Part shown: piece by piece, positions 59,862 to 64,000 of the stretch
How the letters are laid out: every line of letters starts with the position of its first letter
How positions within the stretch are numbered: the stretch's first letter is position 1
Assembly: GCA_023525975.1 (NCBI GenBank)
Contig: CM042032.1
Location: forward strand, 73,492,260 to 73,556,259
Direction of reading: 5' to 3'
DNA length: 64,000 nt
DNA from: Smallanthus sonchifolius
Taxonomy: Eukaryota > Streptophyta > Magnoliopsida > Asterales > Asteraceae
Notes under the pieces: model-generated
The model's input: the letters and a program-made list of their open reading frames with translations, nothing else
Told to the model about the DNA's origin: nothing
Database searches by the model: none
Made by a program: the position numbers and the translations under genes

Positions 59862-62800
59862 ATGGCGGAGACAAACGGAGCTCCGGCAGCGCCACCGCCG
59901 CAACAACGGCGAGTTCCGCCGATGATTGCGCTACCGCCACAATCGTCTTTCGAAAACCTATTCACCGGCGGACCTGGACCGGGACTGGGACTGGGACCAG
60001 GGTTCAGTCCGGGACCGATGACCATGGTTTCGAATTTCTTTTCCGATCATCACACCGACGTCGATTTCCGGTCGTTTTCGCAGCTTCTCGCCGGCGCCAT
60101 GGCTTCCCCTGCATCTCAAATCCCACCTGCTTTGTTTGATGATTCGAAACAAACGGATTCTGAAAAGAAATCAGGGGGGTTTAAGCAAAATCGACCGATG
60201 GATTTGGTGATTGCTCAATCCCCATCTGGGTTTATGTTCCCATCTGTGTTTAGTCCTTCTGGGTTTCTTAATTCTCCTGGGTTCTTCTCACCACTTCAGG
60301 TATTGTGTTTGACTTTTAAAGTCAAATGATTCCATTTGCAAATTCAAATTGAACTTAAATTTTTAGCTAGGTAGAGGAATTTGTACAACCGGATTAAACA
60401 TTACAACAAGAGTTGAAAAGTGAAAATTGTTGGTATCTAGATGTGTAACATAGCCCTGTCAATTTACATTTTTGACTTTTGTAGTTTGACTATTTGCAAT
60501 TTCAAGATTTATAAAGTGTTGTTATGTAGCTAGAGGAATTTGTACAAACCAATTAAGCATTATAGCAAGGGTTGAAAAGGGAAAATTGTTGGTGTCTAGA
60601 TTTGTAACAAAGCCCTGTCAATTTACATGTTTGACTTTTTTAGTTTGACTAATATGCAACTTCAAGATTGAAAAAGTGTTGTTATTTGTTTGAATTGGGG
60701 CAGAGTCCATTGGTGTCTCACCAGCAGGCATTGGCTCATGTTACTGCTCAGGCTGCATTATCTCAATCTTATTTCAATCATGTTCAAGTTCAACCTGAAA
60801 ACGGATCTTCTGCACCCGAGGTAGAACCGCAGATGGTCAATGCAGTCAACACAGGCTCGGAGCTTGAGGATTCACAAATTGGGTCACCGGATGGGTTTGC
60901 GGGTTCTCAAGCCGATGTTACTGAGTCTCAACAGATAGTTTCTGTGTCTGCTGATGCCAATGATGGTTATAATTGGAGGAAGTACGGGCAGAAACAGGTC
61001 AAAGCGAGCGAGCATCCTCGAAGCTACTATAAGTGCACGCACGCTAACTGCCCGGTGAAGAAGAAGGTCGGGCAGTCGCTTGATGGTCATATAACTGACA
61101 TTGTGTATAAAGGCCAGCATAACCATGAGCCCCCTCAACATAGCAAACGGGCTAAAGAAGGTGCTGATGTAAGCAAACCGAATGCTTCTCAGTTTGAAAA
61201 AAGGTTAGTGGAAGGACTGGTAGCTGATCGAGGATCTAACCAATTGGTTAGGATTGATCAAGGGGCTAATCAGTTGATGAGAACTGATCAAGGGTCTAAT
61301 CAGTTGATGAGAATAGATGAGCCGGATGATGAACCAAATCCAAAAAGAAGGTATGTTGAATATCATTTAACATATTTAGATTCATTGTAGCAAAAGATTG
61401 TTGAACATGTGTAATTATAGACAAAATTGATACATTTGAAGATACTTTTTATTAGGGGTGTTCGCAGTCTGGTTTTGACGGTTTTTAGGTCAAATTGTGA
61501 GCCAAACCTTTAGTAATGGTTTTTACCATTGTAATCTGAAACCAAACCGTTACTAACGATTTGGCTCCGGTTTTGGTTTCACGGTTTGGGCTTATTGGGC
61601 ATTTATAATAGAACATGTATAAAATATTGTTCCGATTCCAACAGTTAAAACTTAAAAGACCAACTCTTTGTTAAGCAAAGCCTAATCATGCGTATAGTCC
61701 AACTTAAAATAATTAAATGCAATGCTCAACTAAAATGTAAAATGTTAAATAGCCCAAAATCCTACAGTTTGGTTTGGATTTTCCGACCGGTATAAACCGT
61801 AAACTAAACCGTCTAGTACGATTTAAAAATTCCTAAACCGACTGACCGGTTTGCCAGTTTCATGGTTTCAAACCGATTAACCGAACCATGAACACCCCTA
61901 CTTTTTTTTCCGACTGGTATAAACCGTAAACTAAACCGTCTGGTTCGGTTTAAAAATTCCTAAACCGACTGACCTGTTTGCCAGTTTCATGGTTTCAAAC
62001 CGAACCAGAACACCCCTACTTTTTATGCTTACAAAAGTCCTTTTATTGGAAGCAATGGCCAACTAGTTGTATTTGGGCCCAATGGTGAAATATAATAAAC
62101 ATGATATAAAAATGAACCAAGTTTCATATCGTGTTCATCCTGTTCTATAAAGAGTTGTGCATTGGCAAGCTAGTTGTGAGCTTGGATCAAGAATTGTGCA
62201 AGTTTCATATCGTGTTCATCCTGTTCTATAAATGTATTGGCTAGTTGCTCAATTAGTTCCCCGTCATACGTATATCTATGTTAAACTTGACCTTTTGCAC
62301 ATTGGTTGACGTATGTTGCTCATCGATTGCAGGAATACAGAATCTGGGCCTGTTGACCTGACTTCAGCCCAAAAGATGGTCTCTGAACCAAAAATTGTGG
62401 TGCAGACAAGAAGTGAAGTTGATCTTTTAGATGATGGATTCAAGTGGCGAAAATACGGGCAGAAAGTGGTCAAAGGGAATACTAATCCAAGGTAATCTTT
62501 ATATGTTGACTACTTAGATATTTGCCAGTTTAACCCGAACCCATTTTGACCCGTTACCCTACCTGTTTAGCTCATGCACGTTCTCTTTGATTAGCAAAGC
62601 CAAACCGGTTCTGTTCACTTATATGAAGTTTTGATCTTTGCAGGAGTTATTATAAATGCACATATGCAGGATGCAACGTGCGAAAGCATGTAGAAAGAGC
62701 TCCATCAGACCCGAAATCTGTAGTAACAACATATGAAGGGAAACATAATCATGATATTCCCGTAGCCAGGCATCGAGGCTACAATAACAACAACGGGCAA

Positions 62801-62902
62801 ATGGGAAAATCTACAAAACCGTCACAGCGCAAAGACACCAATGTAGGAAACAATGAAAGACCCGTTGTTTTACAGATGAAAGAAGAGGAAATAACCGCGT
62901 AA
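59862..62902 (+). CDS. Group I WRKY transcription factor, four exons
   Basis: Exons 59862-60299, 60704-61350, 62333-62491 and 62644-62902, all with GT-AG introns and consistent phases, give 500 residues plus stop. The nuclear protein should bind W-boxes (TTGACC/T). The N-terminal WRKY domain has WRKYGQK at 237-243 and zinc ligands C257, C262, H285, H287 (C-X4-C-X22-H-X-H). The C-terminal domain has WRKYGQK at 400-406 and C420, C425, H449, H451 (C-X4-C-X23-H-X-H). The intron splitting the Arg codon after NTNP (residue 415) is the conserved C-domain WRKY intron. The N-terminus is Pro/Gly-rich (GPG run 36-52) and has clustered Ser-Pro sites (for example SPSGFLNSPGFFSPLQSP), possible MAP-kinase targets. 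PNPKRR at 357-362 is a likely nuclear signal. The linker has a 10-residue repeat three times (323-352). Overall closest in style to WRKY3/4/33-type proteins; the exact orthologue is not determined. Confidence 0.95.
60300..60703 (+). repeat. WRKY intron 1 with tandem duplication carrying W-box cores
   Basis: Two diverged copies of about 150 bp (about 60366-60509 and 60525-60668) share AGAGGAATTTGTACAA, GAAAATTGTTGG, AGCCCTGTCAATTTACAT and TTTGACTTTT...AGTTTGACTA. TTGACT cores lie at 60309, 60472, 60486, 60631 and 60645, plus one on the other strand at 60320-60325. TTGACT is the WRKY target core (TTGACY). Confidence 0.8.
61453..62018. mobile_element. hAT-type MITE in WRKY intron 2
   Basis: Terminal inverted repeats TAGGGGTGTTC / GAACACCCCTA and a perfect 8-bp TSD CTTTTTAT (61445-61452 and 62019-62026) define a 566-bp element. 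The right-terminal segment is duplicated internally (an earlier GAACACCCCTA near 61890-61900, followed by a second copy of the ACCGTAAACTAAACCGTCT block to 62018). No transposase. It lies wholly inside the intron, away from the splice sites. Confidence 0.88.
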
Positions 62903-64000
62903 ATGCTGTTATGAATATGGTATGTAAAAGATTCTTGTTGAAGCTTATTATATTGTTGCTAACAGAATGTTACATTTTGGATCAAAGTCTCCTTTTTCTT
63001 TTTCTTTTTATTTGATTGTTTTGTTGAAGATACATATATGTACAGATTGTTGTACATAGAGTGAGCTTTGTATGTCATGTGCGCTATGGTTTTAAGGTCA
63101 TTGTAGCTTCTTGCTCTTGGTATGGCTCTGAAGCGCGATTCTTATGTCCCATATCGCGTATGACCTTGGTTCGTTATCGGACACTTGTTGGGATTAGAAG
63201 GCCCTAAACACAGGAACTGTGGACTCCTGGTTATATGATTGTGATGGTGTGGTCTAAATGTGAAAGGAGTCAACCTGATCATATAATGCATGTATATTAA
63301 ACGTTGATTTAGTCCTTTAGGAAAAGGTATAAGTTAGCTTTAGATTATTTATAAACGGTGGGGGTCAGAAATTTTAAATTAATAGATTTTTTTTATACAT
63401 TTGGTTCAATCATTGTAAAAAATTTGATAATAGAAAATACAAGAAAACAATATTTTTGGGTCAATCTAAAATCTTACAATAAGGATAACTGATTTGTAAT
63501 AAAATTGAGTAAATTATATTTTTTGTGCTTTATGTTTAAATTACGGAGATCATAAAAATCGTCCGTTATTTCAAATGTAGTAATACATTTGAAATGAACA
63601 GGACGTAACATGTTACAATATTTATGTAGTTTAAGGACGAAACATGCAAAGCTGTATAAACATAAACATAAAGGACGAAAACCGTAATTTCATCGAAAAT
63701 ATTACAAACGGAATCAAATCATAAAAATTAGGGGAGGGGTAATCTTGAAATTCGAATGGAGCGAGGTACTACTGGAGCTGTAGACAGGTTAAGTGGGTTG
63801 GCGAGTTGTAATAAACCTGTTAAATGGGTTGATCTTATAAAAAGTATATAATTTTTGTTCTAAATTTTAATAAGTTGATGGGTCAACCTTTTAAATTAAA
63901 AGATTATACACTTTCAAACCACACACCACACAAGGGTCTCAATCTGAAGGCATTTGTGCACTTTACACTCAAGCAACAGCTTCAAATGCTAGTTTTGTTG
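62903..64000. other. 3' UTR/flank of the WRKY gene
   Basis: No further gene is recognised. No clear AATAAA is found close to the stop, so the poly(A) site cannot be placed. The sequence after about 63300 is AT-rich and may include old repeats; I see no element ends. Confidence 0.5.

Noticed and set aside
62903..64000. Second gene downstream of the WRKY gene
   Set aside because: No open frame, splice pattern or motif could be supported.

Overview
The window is plant nuclear DNA. It has spliced GT-AG genes, plant Ty3-gypsy, Athila and Ty1-copia LTR retrotransposons, Helitrons, hAT-type MITEs, a tRNA-derived SINE and a plant-only WRKY transcription factor. A eudicot, possibly an Asteraceae species, is my inference from the retrotransposon style only. 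There is no prokaryotic gene, CRISPR array or rRNA.

About 1-54.4 kb is a single nested retrotransposon pile, whose nesting can be read from target-site duplications (TSDs). The oldest layer is a decayed Ty1-copia element on the + strand (LTR/PBS at about 136-277, gag to integrase 23912-26356, reverse transcriptase 53118-54353). A chromovirus-like gypsy element A (minus strand, 822-23911) sits in its leader. Gypsy element B (+, 6474-18262, TSD AAGAA) sits in the RT of A, and solo LTR C (14074-16631, TSD GTTTG) sits in the 3' LTR of B. The second branch is LTR H (about 26404-53117) in the copia integrase-RT linker. H is split by Athila-like element I (28332-52945, TSD GTGGA, tRNA-Asp type PBS). 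I in turn carries LTR remnant J with solo LTR D inside it (30841-33709, TSD ACTAA), and a young gypsy array E (38478 to about 50689) inside its gag. Array E is LTR-internal-LTR-truncated internal, and its first copy has an almost intact polyprotein with one stop.

From 54.4 to 59.8 kb there are small non-autonomous elements: a hAT-type MITE with an 8-bp TSD, two Helitrons with adjacent 5' ends, a SINE with a 12-bp TSD, and several short tandem repeats.

The only host gene I can support is at 59862-62902 (+): a four-exon group I WRKY factor of 500 residues with two WRKY domains. Its introns contain a tandem duplication rich in W-box cores and a 566-bp hAT-type MITE.

The most unusual signals are two LTR modules shared by otherwise different gypsy families. 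One is a Pol III-like (A box/B box) tRNA-like block in sense orientation. The other is a roughly 490-nt intron-like segment with a GTGAGT donor and a TTTCAG acceptor, both inside the LTRs. Neither is explained by standard LTR annotation.
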